DNA from: an uncultured Paracoccaceae bacterium
Lineage (GTDB): Bacteria > Pseudomonadota > Alphaproteobacteria > Rhodobacterales > Rhodobacteraceae
DNA length: 64,000 bases
Direction of reading: 5' to 3'
Assembly (NCBI GenBank): GCA_951812615.1
Contig: CATOSU010000002.1
Span: 806,001-870,000 of the forward strand
Shown: positions 35,595 through 43,666 of the stretch, one piece after another
How the letters are laid out: every line of letters starts with the position of its first letter
Position numbering within the stretch: position 1 is the stretch's first letter
The notes under the pieces: generated by a model
Database searches by the model: none
The model's input: only the letters and a program-made list of their open reading frames with translations
What the model was told of the DNA's origin: nothing
Made by a program: the position numbers and the translations under genes

Positions 35595-36176
35595 ATGTCA
35601 AAAACCGTTCTGCATATCGACGTGTCGCCGCGCGGCGCGCAATCGGTCACACGCCGGCTGAGCCAGCGGGTTGTGGACCGTCTGAACCCCGAAGCGGTCC
35701 TTCGCCGCGATCTGAGCCAGAGCCTTCCGTTTCTGGATGCGACGTGGATTGCGGCCAATTTCACGCCTGCCGGGGACCGCAGCGACGAACAGCGCGCAAC
35801 GCTGGGCCTGTCGGACGCGCTGGTCGATGAATTGCGCCGCGCGGACACGATCGTAATCGGCGTGCCAGTCTGGAACTTCGGAATTCCAGCCATGCTCAAG
35901 GCTTGGATCGACCTGATCGCCCGGGCCGGTGTAACGTTCCGGTACAGCGAAAACGGACCCGAGGGGCTGCTGACCGGCAAACGCGCAATCCTTGTCGTGT
36001 CGTCCGGCGGCACCGGTGTCGGATCCGAGATCGACTTTGCCACCACCTATCTGCGGCACGCGCTGGGCTTTGTCGGCATTCGCGAGGTCGAGATCGTCGC
36101 CGCCGACCGTATGGCACTGGACCCGGAAGCAACGCTGAAATCCGCTGAAGACGCGGTTGACAGGCTGGCCGCCTGA
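35595..36176 (+). CDS. azoR: FMN-dependent NADH-azoreductase
   Basis: The 193-aa flavodoxin-fold oxidoreductase reduces quinones and azo compounds. Diagnostic segments are VLHIDVSPRGAQSVTRRLS (FMN phosphate), VPVWNFGIPAMLKAWIDLIARAG and VVSSGGTG. The ATG at 35595 has no strong ribosome-binding site. It is divergent from the LysR gene, a common arrangement for LTTR-controlled azoreductases. Confidence 0.9.
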   Translation: MSKTVLHIDVSPRGAQSVTRRLSQRVVDRLNPEAVLRRDLSQSLPFLDATWIAANFTPAGDRSDEQRATLGLSDALVDELRRADTIVIGVPVWNFGIPAMLKAWIDLIARAGVTFRYSENGPEGLLTGKRAILVVSSGGTGVGSEIDFATTYLRHALGFVGIREVEIVAADRMALDPEATLKSAEDAVDRLAA

Positions 36177-36238
36177 ACCACTGGCAATACCAACTCCGAT
36201 TGGCCATTCTGCCCCGGATCACCATGCGGGGCAGAACC

Positions 36239-37000
36239 ATGAAGAAAATCGGAATTCTGGGTGGCGTTGGCTGGGCATCGACCATCGACTACTACCGCGG
36301 GATCTGCGCCGGCGCGTCACGCCATTTCGAAGCCCGCGGCGCGACATCGCCCCTGCCGGTACCGCCGATTACAATTGAAAGCGTGGTACAGGCCCGGACC
36401 CGGGCCCTGCGCGGCACACCGGGGAACGAAGACAGCTGGGCCGGTTTCGACGCCGTTTTCCGTGACGCTCTGCTGACGCTGCAGTCGGCAGGGTGCGATT
36501 TCGCAATCATTGCCAGCAATACGCCGCATGCCCGTTTGCACGCAATTACCCGGGGCGTGTCCATGCCCGTTCTCAGTATCTTTGACGCAACCGCCACGCA
36601 GGCGAAGGAAACCGGTCGCAAGACCGCGTTGGTTCTGGGAACGTCGGTGACGATGCAGGCAACGCAGTATGCCAATGCTCTGGCGGGCGTGGGCATCATC
36701 GCCAATGCCCGGCTGCCCGACACCCAGATCGCCGAAATGCAGGCCATGATCGATCAGGACTTCTACGGCGGGGCCCGCGCCGGGGCGCGGGACCGTTTGC
36801 TGGCGTTCTGCACCGCACATGCGCAACCGGGCGATGCGATCCTTCTGGCCTGCACGGAACTGCCGCTGGCCTTTCCCGATCACATCGATGATCCGGTGTT
36901 TGAAACCGATGGCTATCTCTTCGTGAACCCGTCCGCCGCCCATGTCCGCGCGGCGCTGCGTCTCTCGCTGGAAGACGCATCCGCGGCCGGCCCGGCTTGA
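36239..37000 (+). CDS. Aspartate/glutamate racemase family protein
   Basis: A 253-aa protein starting MKKIGILGGVGWASTIDYYRGI, the family opening. The second catalytic cysteine lies in LLACTELPL. The position of the first catalytic cysteine (CNT-H in classical enzymes) reads IIASNTPHARLH, so Cys is replaced by Ser. Broad-specificity YgeA-type racemases also lack it (Thr there). Activity on aspartate is therefore uncertain. ATG 36239 is preferred; ATG 36224 would add five residues. Confidence 0.8.
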   Translation: MKKIGILGGVGWASTIDYYRGICAGASRHFEARGATSPLPVPPITIESVVQARTRALRGTPGNEDSWAGFDAVFRDALLTLQSAGCDFAIIASNTPHARLHAITRGVSMPVLSIFDATATQAKETGRKTALVLGTSVTMQATQYANALAGVGIIANARLPDTQIAEMQAMIDQDFYGGARAGARDRLLAFCTAHAQPGDAILLACTELPLAFPDHIDDPVFETDGYLFVNPSAAHVRAALRLSLEDASAAGPA

Positions 37001-37079
37001 CTCTGCCACGCGCAGCGACTAACGCAGCGCCCACATACCCGGAAGCGTGATAGTTTCCGGTCCCCGCATTCGCAGGGAT

Positions 37080-37117
37080 CGCCCCCCACCAGCGTGTTAC
37101 GCCCGTGGGGGCGTTTG
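37080..37117 (+). terminator. Intrinsic terminator before ffh
   Basis: CGCCCCCCAC pairs with GTGGGGGCG around a 15-base loop, followed by a short T stretch. It probably isolates ffh from the racemase gene upstream. Confidence 0.6.
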
Positions 37118-37182
37118 TGCATTGACCAACCGCTTCCTATCTGGGGGGCATACCGAAACCGGCGCGAAGGAGCCCGAGAGAA

Positions 37183-38691
37183 ATGTTTGAAAACCTGTCC
37201 GAACGCCTCTCCGGTGTCTTCGACCGGCTGACGAAACAGGGCGCACTGTCCGAGGACGACGTCAAAACCGCCCTGCGCGAGGTGCGCGTGGCCCTGCTGG
37301 AGGCCGACGTGTCGCTGCCGGTGGCGCGCGATTTCGTCAAGGCGGTGCAGGAAAAGGCCACCGGTCAGGCGGTAACCAAATCGGTCACCCCCGGTCAGCA
37401 GGTGGTCAAGATCGTCCATGACGAACTGATCGAGGTCCTGCGCGGAGAAGAGGACCCCGGCGCGCTGAAAATCGACAGCCCGCCGGCCCCGATCCTGATG
37501 GTCGGCCTGCAGGGTTCGGGCAAGACGACGACAACCGGCAAGCTGGCCAAGCGGCTGAAGGACCGGGACGGCAAGAAGGTTCTGATGGCCTCGCTTGACG
37601 TCTACCGCCCCGCGGCCATGGATCAGCTGGCGGTTCTGGGCGCGCAAATCGGCGTCGATACGTTGCCGATCGTGCCGGGACAGAACCCGGTCGACATTGC
37701 GCGGCGGGCCAAACAGCAGGCCAGCCTTGGCGGGTATGACGTCTATTTGCTCGATACTGCCGGGCGGCTGCAGATCGACGAAGTGCTGATGCAGGAAGTC
37801 GAGGACGTCCGTGATGTCGTCAGCCCGCGTGAAACACTGCTGGTGGTCGATGGTCTGACCGGTCAGGTCGCCGTCGAGGTGGCGGAAGAGTTTGACGACA
37901 AGATTGGCATTTCCGGCGTGGTCCTGACCCGGATGGACGGCGACGGGCGTGGTGGCGCCGCCCTGTCGATGCGCGCAGTGACAGGCAAGCCGATCCGTTT
38001 CGTCGGTTTGGGTGAGAAGATGGACGCGCTCGAAACCTTCGAGCCGGACCGGATCGCCGGTCGCATCCTGGGCATGGGCGACATCGTTGCGCTGGTGGAA
38101 AAGGCCCAGGAAACCATCGAGATGGAACAGGCCGAGCGCATGATGAAGCGCATGGCCAAGGGTCAGTTCAACATGAACGACCTGAAGATGCAGCTCGACC
38201 AGATGCTGAAAATGGGTGGCATGGAGGGCATGATGGGCCTGATGCCGGGCATGGGCAAAATGGCCAAGCAGATCGAGGAAGCCGGTTTCGACGACAAGAT
38301 CCTGCGCCAGCAGATCGCGATGATCCAGTCGATGACCAAGAAGGAACGCGCCAACCCCAAGCTGTTGCAGGCGTCGCGAAAGAAACGCATCGCTGCCGGT
38401 TCCGGCATGGAAGTCAGCGACCTGAACAAGCTGCTCAAGATGCATCGCCAGATGGGCGACATGATGAAGAAAATGGGCAAGATGGGCAAAGGCGGCATGC
38501 TGAAACAGGCCATGAAAGGTATGTTCGGCAAAGGCGGCGTGCCCGCCGACATGGCCGCCGGAATGGACCCCAAGGCGCTGGAAGCAGCGGCAAAACAGAT
38601 GGGCGGCAAGATGCCCGGCGGCCTGCCCGGACTGGGCGGCGGCGGAATGCAGCTGCCGCCGGGCCTGTCCGGCTTTGGCAAGAAGAAGTGA
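37183..38691 (+). CDS. ffh: Signal recognition particle protein Ffh
   Basis: The GTPase that binds signal sequences with 4.5S RNA and delivers ribosomes to FtsY. The N domain is followed by the G domain, with GLQGSGKTTTTGKLA, DVYRPAAMDQL, LLDTAGRLQIDE and VLTRMDGDGRGGAAL. The methionine-rich M domain (about residues 300-460) carries GSGMEVSDLNKLLKM. The tail is Gly/Met-rich and ends FGKKK. The length of 502 aa is typical of alphaproteobacteria. Its stop overlaps the first GNAT start by GTGA. Confidence 0.97.
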   Translation: MFENLSERLSGVFDRLTKQGALSEDDVKTALREVRVALLEADVSLPVARDFVKAVQEKATGQAVTKSVTPGQQVVKIVHDELIEVLRGEEDPGALKIDSPPAPILMVGLQGSGKTTTTGKLAKRLKDRDGKKVLMASLDVYRPAAMDQLAVLGAQIGVDTLPIVPGQNPVDIARRAKQQASLGGYDVYLLDTAGRLQIDEVLMQEVEDVRDVVSPRETLLVVDGLTGQVAVEVAEEFDDKIGISGVVLTRMDGDGRGGAALSMRAVTGKPIRFVGLGEKMDALETFEPDRIAGRILGMGDIVALVEKAQETIEMEQAERMMKRMAKGQFNMNDLKMQLDQMLKMGGMEGMMGLMPGMGKMAKQIEEAGFDDKILRQQIAMIQSMTKKERANPKLLQASRKKRIAAGSGMEVSDLNKLLKMHRQMGDMMKKMGKMGKGGMLKQAMKGMFGKGGVPADMAAGMDPKALEAAAKQMGGKMPGGLPGLGGGGMQLPPGLSGFGKKK

Positions 38692-39197
38692 TCGCGGCGG
38701 ACATCATAAAGACGCCGCGTTTGCGGTTGCGCAGGCCCGAACCCTCGGACCTGCCGGCCTATGCTGCCTATTGCGCCTCGCCGCGCAGCGCGTTCGTGCG
38801 CGGCCCGTTTTCGCCTGCGGAATCGTTTGACAAGTTCGCCGCCATGCTGGGGCATTGGCAACTGCGCGGTTTCGGACGCTACACGGTAACGTTGCAAGGC
38901 CGGCCGATCGGCCACGCCGGACCCCTGCAAACGGAAGAGGGCAATCCGCCGGAACTGACCTGGACGCTTTGGGACGGGGACGCGGAAGGGCACGGCTATG
39001 CGACCGAGGCTGCCAAGGCTGTGCGGGACCATTTTTTTGACGTGCTTGGCTGGCCGCTGCTGGTGATTCTGGTGCAGCCCGACAACCACGGTTCGATGGC
39101 GATCGCCGAACGGCTGGGCGCCACGCTGACGACCCTGCCCGCGCCGGACTGGTACCCCGGCTGCCTGACCTATCACCTGACACGGGGGACGATGTAA
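38688..39197 (+). CDS. GNAT acetyltransferase 1 of 6 (RimJ/RimL-like)
   Basis: A 169-aa GNAT of the Acetyltransf_3 type. It opens with TPRLRLRRPEPSDLPAYAAY. The acetyl-CoA loop region reads GDAEGHGYATEAAKAVRDHF, followed by QPDNHGSMAIAERLGA. Such enzymes acetylate protein N-termini or small amines. The GTG start overlaps ffh, so it is co-translated with it. It is the first of six paralogues that overlap end to end. Confidence 0.88.
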   Translation: MIAADIIKTPRLRLRRPEPSDLPAYAAYCASPRSAFVRGPFSPAESFDKFAAMLGHWQLRGFGRYTVTLQGRPIGHAGPLQTEEGNPPELTWTLWDGDAEGHGYATEAAKAVRDHFFDVLGWPLLVILVQPDNHGSMAIAERLGATLTTLPAPDWYPGCLTYHLTRGTM

Positions 39198-39715
39198 TGA
39201 CATCGATCCCCACGCTGACAACCGCGCGGCTGACCTTGCGGGGCTTGCAGGCCGAAGATTTCGGTCCGGTTGCCGAGTTTTACAGCTCGGACCGCGCGCG
39301 GTTTGTCGGCGGACCTGTCAGCGAGGACATGGCGTGGCGTATTCTGGCCGGGGAAATCGGGCACTGGACGCTGCGCGGGTTTGGCCGCTGGGCCGCAGAA
39401 GAGACCGCCACCGGCAAGCTGGCCGGCGTGATCGGACCTTGGTTTCCGCAAGACTGGCCGGAACCCGAGATCGGCTGGGACCTGATGAACGGTTTCGAGG
39501 GGCTCGGCTATGCGACCGAGGCGGCGCGGGCGGCTCTCGATTATGCCTTTGACACGCTTGGCTGGCGCACCGCGATCAGCCTGACTGCGCCGGGCAACAC
39601 CGGTTCGGAAAACGTGGCGAAGCGCCTCGGAGCACAACGCGACGGCGCGTTCGAACATGACCGCTATGGCCGGATGCTGGTGTGGCGGCACTCGGGGCCG
39701 GAGGCACGGGTATGA
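39197..39715 (+). CDS. GNAT acetyltransferase 2 of 6
   Basis: The 172-aa paralogue has the same layout: TARLTLRGLQAEDFGPVAEF, HWTLRGFGRW, then GFEGLGYATEAARAALDYAF and NVAKRLGA. It overlaps GNAT 1 by TAATG. Substrate unknown. Confidence 0.88.
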   Translation: MTSIPTLTTARLTLRGLQAEDFGPVAEFYSSDRARFVGGPVSEDMAWRILAGEIGHWTLRGFGRWAAEETATGKLAGVIGPWFPQDWPEPEIGWDLMNGFEGLGYATEAARAALDYAFDTLGWRTAISLTAPGNTGSENVAKRLGAQRDGAFEHDRYGRMLVWRHSGPEARV

Positions 39716-40257
39716 GTGTCCATCTGGCCAATACGCCGGTGCTGAGTACCGAACGGCTGACGCTGCGCGCGCCCGATGCCGGAGACTGGCCGGAATGGTA
39801 TGCAATGATGCAGTCAGACCGGTCCAGCCACATCCGCGATTCCGAGATGACCGAGGCCAAGGCCTGGCGTGCCTTCGGGCACGTGATCGGGCACTGGGTT
39901 CTGCGCGGCTGGGGCAACTTTGTGTTCACCTTGCAGGACTGCGACACGGCGCTGGGCATGGCCGGGCCGTGGTATCCGGCGGGCTGGGCGGAAAAAGAGA
40001 TCGGCTGGTCGGTTTGGTCGGCCGAAGCCGAGGGCAAAGGCTATGCGTTCGAGGCGGCACAGGCCGCGCGGGCCTACGCGTTCGACACGCTCGGCTGGGA
40101 CACGGCGGTGAGCTACATCGCTCCGGACAATGCCCGCTCTATCGCGCTGGCGAAACGGCTGGGCGCGCGTCCCGACCGGGACGCCGCAGTGCCGGATATG
40201 CCGGGCGCCGAAAGCACGCTGGTCTTTCGCCATCCGAAACCGGAGGCGCAGGGATGA
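39712..40257 (+). CDS. GNAT acetyltransferase 3 of 6
   Basis: The 181-aa paralogue begins MSVHLANTPVLSTERLTLRA. It shares HWVLRGWGNF and the CoA-loop region EAEGKGYAFEAAQAARAYAF with its neighbours. The ATG at 39712 overlaps the GNAT 2 stop as ATGA. The substrate-side strand (AGPWYPAGWAEKEIGWSVW) resembles GNAT 2 most closely, consistent with tandem duplication. Confidence 0.88.
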   Translation: MSVHLANTPVLSTERLTLRAPDAGDWPEWYAMMQSDRSSHIRDSEMTEAKAWRAFGHVIGHWVLRGWGNFVFTLQDCDTALGMAGPWYPAGWAEKEIGWSVWSAEAEGKGYAFEAAQAARAYAFDTLGWDTAVSYIAPDNARSIALAKRLGARPDRDAAVPDMPGAESTLVFRHPKPEAQG

Positions 40258-40772
40258 TGACGTACCGCATTCCGGTCGTGGACGGGACGCAGGTCCGGCT
40301 GCGTGGCTTCCGCATGAAAGACTTCGATGCCTACGCGGAATTCTACGCCTCGGACCGGGCCTGTCATGTGGGCGGACCGATGGATCGCCGCACCGCATGG
40401 AGCCAGTTTGCCAGTGACACGTCATGCTGGCAGCTGCGCGGCTATGGCATGTGGGCGGTGGAAACGCAGGACACCGGTGAACTTGCCGGCTGGGTCGGGA
40501 TCGTGGAACCGGCCTATTACCGCGAACCGGAACTGGGCTGGATGGTCCGGGACGGTTTTGAGGGGCGCGGCATTGCCCATGACGCCGCCCTGGCCGCGCG
40601 CGACTATGCAAATTCGGCGTTTGATCTGAACAGGCTGGCCAGCTTCATTTCCGCCGGCAATTCCCGCTCGATCCGGCTGGCCGAGCGGCTCGGCGCCACT
40701 TGCGAGGACACAAGGGACCGCGGCTTTGGTCCCTATCATGTCTACCGCCATCCCGCGGAGGACGCGGCATGA
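40254..40772 (+). CDS. GNAT acetyltransferase 4 of 6
   Basis: The 172-aa paralogue begins MMTYRIPVVDGTQVRLRGFR. The CoA-loop region is GFEGRGIAHDAALAARDYA, with Ile-Ala-His where the others have Tyr-Ala. It is followed by SIRLAERLGA. It overlaps GNAT 3 by ATGA. Confidence 0.87.
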   Translation: MMTYRIPVVDGTQVRLRGFRMKDFDAYAEFYASDRACHVGGPMDRRTAWSQFASDTSCWQLRGYGMWAVETQDTGELAGWVGIVEPAYYREPELGWMVRDGFEGRGIAHDAALAARDYANSAFDLNRLASFISAGNSRSIRLAERLGATCEDTRDRGFGPYHVYRHPAEDAA

Positions 40773-41347
40773 TCCCGCGTCACGAACAGATGCCCGCCGG
40801 CCGTGCCGCGGAGATGGCCGCCGGCTTCGCCGCCCTGATCCCTGTGCTCGAAACCGAGCGGCTGACTCTGCGCGCGCCCGTGGTCGCAGATTTTGCTCAA
40901 TACGCGGACATTGCCTGTTCCGAGCGCGGCGCCGGCATCGGCGGACCGATGAGCCGTGACGACGCCTGGTGGGATTTCACTCAACTGGCCTCGAACTGGA
41001 TGCTGCACGGCCATGGCGGCTGGACCGTTGTTGTCCGCGCCACCGGGCAGACCGCCGGCTTCGTCCTGCTGGGGCTGGAACCCGGCGATCAGGATCCGGA
41101 ACTGGGCTATATGCTGTGCGCGTCTGCCGAGGGTCACGGCTATGCCGCGGAAGCCGCCCGGGCGGCCCGGGACTACGGATACCGCACGCTGAACCTGCCG
41201 GTTCTGGTCAGCTATATCTTCGCCGGAAACGCCCGGTCCGTTGCGCTGGCCGAGCGGCTGGGCGCAGTGCGGACGGGTACGCTTTCTTATCCGGACGATG
41301 ACGCGCCGTCGATCGTCTACCTCCACCCCAGACCGGAGAATGCCTGA
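40769..41347 (+). CDS. GNAT acetyltransferase 5 of 6
   Basis: The 192-aa paralogue has an extra 20-residue N-terminus before ETERLTLRAPVVADFAQYAD. The CoA-loop region reads AEGHGYAAEAARAARDYGY and VALAERLGA follows. ATG 40769 overlaps the GNAT 4 stop (ATGA), which decides the start. Confidence 0.87.
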   Translation: MIPRHEQMPAGRAAEMAAGFAALIPVLETERLTLRAPVVADFAQYADIACSERGAGIGGPMSRDDAWWDFTQLASNWMLHGHGGWTVVVRATGQTAGFVLLGLEPGDQDPELGYMLCASAEGHGYAAEAARAARDYGYRTLNLPVLVSYIFAGNARSVALAERLGAVRTGTLSYPDDDAPSIVYLHPRPENA

Positions 41348-41952
41348 TGGGCCATCGCGATATCCCACAACTGGAAACCAACCGTCTGATCCTGCGCGGA
41401 CCACAGGCCGATGATTACCCTGATTTTAAGGCCACCTTCACCAGCTACCGGGCCCGGTACATGGGCGGGCCGCTGAATGCCTACGAAGCCTGGATGCTTT
41501 ATGCCGCCGAGATCGGCCACTGGGAAATCCGAGGGTTCGGCATGTGGATGATCCACGAACGCGAAACCGACAGGACGCTGGGCATGGCCGGCGGCTGGCA
41601 ACCCGCCATGTGGCCCGAACGCGAAATCGCCTGGGTCATCTGGCCGGACGAGGCCGGGCACGGATATGCGCTCGAGGCCGCCGACAGGGTCCGCCGGTGT
41701 TTCTACGACGATCAGGGATGGGATGGCGCGGTGAGCTACATCGACCCGAAAAACCTGGCGTCGATCCGGCTGGCTGAACGGCTGGGTGCAGTCAAAGACA
41801 AGACGGCACCATCGATCGACGGCAACGACGCGGTCTACCGCCATCCGTCGCCATCGCAACTGGCAGGGTCGCAGGTTGCGCACGGGATCGAAATGGAAAT
41901 CGCACATTATCAGGATCCGCTGTTCAAACCGGAGGGCTGGGCCATTGACTGA
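41347..41952 (+). CDS. GNAT acetyltransferase 6 of 6
   Basis: The 201-aa paralogue begins MGHRDIPQLETNRLILRGPQ. The CoA-loop region is EAGHGYALEAADRVRRCFY. A C-terminal extension of about 30 residues after YRHPSPSQ is absent from the others. It overlaps GNAT 5 by TGATG, and its own end overlaps the TTG start of chorismate mutase. Confidence 0.87.
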   Translation: MGHRDIPQLETNRLILRGPQADDYPDFKATFTSYRARYMGGPLNAYEAWMLYAAEIGHWEIRGFGMWMIHERETDRTLGMAGGWQPAMWPEREIAWVIWPDEAGHGYALEAADRVRRCFYDDQGWDGAVSYIDPKNLASIRLAERLGAVKDKTAPSIDGNDAVYRHPSPSQLAGSQVAHGIEMEIAHYQDPLFKPEGWAID

Positions 41953-42241
41953 TCCCGTTTCCCGCGCCGCCGCGCTTCTGAGCGATCATCGCGAAAGCAT
42001 CGACCGCCTCGACGCGATCCTCGTCTATACTTTGGGCGAGCGGTTCAAACACACGCAGGCCGTGGGCAAGCTCAAGGCCGAACATGACCTTCCCCCGTCC
42101 GATCCGTCCCGTGAAGCGGACCAGATCGCACGGCTCGAAGACCTGTCGAAACGGGCCAACCTGGACCCTGACTTCGCCAGGAAATTTCTGAACTTCATCA
42201 TCGCCGAAGTGATCCGGCACCACAAAAGACACAAGCCGTAG
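41945..42241 (+). CDS. Chorismate mutase, AroQ class
   Basis: A 98-aa all-helical chorismate mutase converting chorismate to prephenate. Characteristic positions are the Arg in [36 protein letters not shown] and the [13 protein letters not shown] helix. The start is TTG 41945, overlapping GNAT 6 by 8 bases. A weak start inside a long overlapping operon suggests low, coupled expression. A palindromic repeat covers the TAG stop. Confidence 0.85.
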   Translation: MTDPVSRAAALLSDHRESIDRLDAILVYTLGERFKHTQAVGKLKAEHDLPPSDPSREADQIARLEDLSKRANLDPDFARKFLNFIIAEVIRHHKRHKP

Positions 42242-42264
42242 GATGGGTGATTCACCCATCCTAC
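42238..42264. repeat. 27-bp palindrome over the chorismate mutase stop
   Basis: GTAGGATGGGTGA and its exact mirror TCACCCATCCTAC flank a single T. The TAG stop at 42239-42241 lies in the left arm. A shorter relative sits over the atpB stop at 29580. It lies between chorismate mutase and rpsP and may attenuate or process the transcript. Confidence 0.75.
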
Positions 42265-42290
42265 GCACGCCATTCAAAGGAGAAAACAAG

Positions 42291-42656
42291 ATGGCTATGA
42301 AAATCCGACTGGCCCGCGGCGGCTCCAAGAAGCGTCCGTTCTACCGCATCGTCGCGGCTGACAGCCGCATGCCGCGCGACGGCCGCTTCATCGAAAAACT
42401 GGGCACATACAACCCGCTGCTGCCCAAGGACAGCGAAGAGCGCGTGAAAATGAACATGGAACGCATCCAGTACTGGATGAGCGAAGGCGCACAGCCGACC
42501 GACCGCGTGGCGCGCATGCTCGAAGCTGCCGGCGTGGTGGACAAGAAGGAACGGTCCAACCCGACCAAGGGCGAACCGGGCAAGAAAGCTCAGGAACGTG
42601 CAGAGGAAAAAGCAGCCAAGGCCGCCGAAGCCCCGGCCGAAGAGGCCGCGGAATAA
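42291..42656 (+). CDS. rpsP: 30S ribosomal protein S16
   Basis: A 121-aa protein with the S16 signature [20 protein letters not shown] and [11 protein letters not shown]. An Ala/Glu/Lys-rich C-terminal tail of about 35 residues is common in alphaproteobacteria. The ATG at 42291 has AAAGGAG upstream. It begins the conserved rpsP-rimM-trmD run. Confidence 0.97.
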   Translation: MAMKIRLARGGSKKRPFYRIVAADSRMPRDGRFIEKLGTYNPLLPKDSEERVKMNMERIQYWMSEGAQPTDRVARMLEAAGVVDKKERSNPTKGEPGKKAQERAEEKAAKAAEAPAEEAAE

Positions 42657-42716
42657 CTCCGCGCCCGCGATGACCTGCGCCCGGTTCCGGTCCAGTGCTG
42701 AACCCCGGAGGCCCCG

Positions 42717-43220
42717 ATGACAGAACGCGTTTGCGTCGGGGCCGTCACGGGCGCCTTTGGCGTCCGGGGTGAAGTGCGGCTGAAAAGCTTCTGTGCGGAC
42801 CCTGCCGATATCGCAGGTTATGCGCCGCTGACAACCGAGGACGGAACCCGCAGTTTCACGTTGAAGATCACGCGATCCGTCAAGAACGGCTTCGCCGGAC
42901 GCCTGAGCGGGATCGCAACCAAGGAACAGGCCGATGACCTGCGTGGTCTGCGCCTGTTCGTGGACCGTTCACAATTGCCATCCCTGCCGGATGACGAATT
43001 CTACCATGCCGACCTGATGGGCTTGCTGGTGGTGGACACTGGCGGCCGGGAACTGGGTCGGGTCAAATCGGTGCAAAATCACGGGGCCTCGGACCTGCTG
43101 GAAATTCACGGGCCGGGCCTGAAATCCACCGTTTTTCTGCCGTTCACGCAGGAGGCCGTGCCGACCGTGGACCTGTCCGCAGGCCGCATTGTCGCGGATC
43201 CGCCGGACGGTCTGTTCTGA
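42717..43220 (+). CDS. rimM: 16S rRNA processing protein RimM
   Basis: A 167-aa ribosome maturation factor for the 30S head that binds S19. The RimM N-terminal barrel ([20 protein letters not shown]) and the PRC-barrel-like C-terminal half ([12 protein letters not shown]) are clear. The start at 42717 has GGAGG 6 bases upstream. Its stop overlaps the next gene as TGATG. Confidence 0.95.
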   Translation: MTERVCVGAVTGAFGVRGEVRLKSFCADPADIAGYAPLTTEDGTRSFTLKITRSVKNGFAGRLSGIATKEQADDLRGLRLFVDRSQLPSLPDDEFYHADLMGLLVVDTGGRELGRVKSVQNHGASDLLEIHGPGLKSTVFLPFTQEAVPTVDLSAGRIVADPPDGLF

Positions 43221-43666
43221 TGTTCGCGAAATTCAGCCCCACCGGTCTGCTGATGACCATGCTGCCGCTTTATGCGGGGCCTCTGCTTGGCGGCTGGATG
43301 GGTGCACCGGTTGTCTTGCTGCTGGCACTGGCGGCGATGTTCTTTCTGGCCCAGCTCGGGGCCGGCAAGGAAAAGGGCCGGGGGGAAATGCCGCTTCCGG
43401 CCTTTCTGGTCATGCTGGCGGGCGCACAGCTGATCGCGGTGGCGGTTGTCTTCGGGCTGGGCACTCTGATCCGGTACGCCGCAGGTCCGTTGCCGGCGCC
43501 GATGTGGCTGCCGCTTGTGTTGACGGCCATTGGCGGCGCGATCTTTGCCCGCCGCTACCGGTACAACCCCGAGGAAGCCGAGTTGATCGACGCCCTCGAC
43601 GACGCCATCAACCAGATCGAAAAGGCCACCCCGCCGGAAGACGATCAGGACCCGCCGGACCGGTAA
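43220..43666 (+). CDS. Hypothetical membrane protein in the rimM-trmD operon, 148 aa
   Basis: About four hydrophobic segments (LMTMLPLYAGPLLGGWM, VVLLLALAAMFFLAQL, LPAFLVMLAGAQLIAVAVVF and MWLPLVLTAIGGAIFA) are followed by an acidic cytoplasmic tail. It overlaps rimM (TGATG) and the sulfotransferase gene (TAATG), so it is translated with ribosome-biogenesis genes. Function unknown. Confidence 0.75.
   Translation: MFAKFSPTGLLMTMLPLYAGPLLGGWMGAPVVLLLALAAMFFLAQLGAGKEKGRGEMPLPAFLVMLAGAQLIAVAVVFGLGTLIRYAAGPLPAPMWLPLVLTAIGGAIFARRYRYNPEEAELIDALDDAINQIEKATPPEDDQDPPDR

Noticed and set aside
37001..37182. A 4.5S SRP RNA gene upstream of ffh
   Set aside because: The conserved GGAAGG/AGCAGCC core of small SRP RNA is absent; the hairpin there is better read as a terminator.
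36913..38445. A 510-codon open frame opposite ffh
   Set aside because: It mirrors ffh in antisense and its product is rich in His, Gln and Asp with no fold-like pattern.
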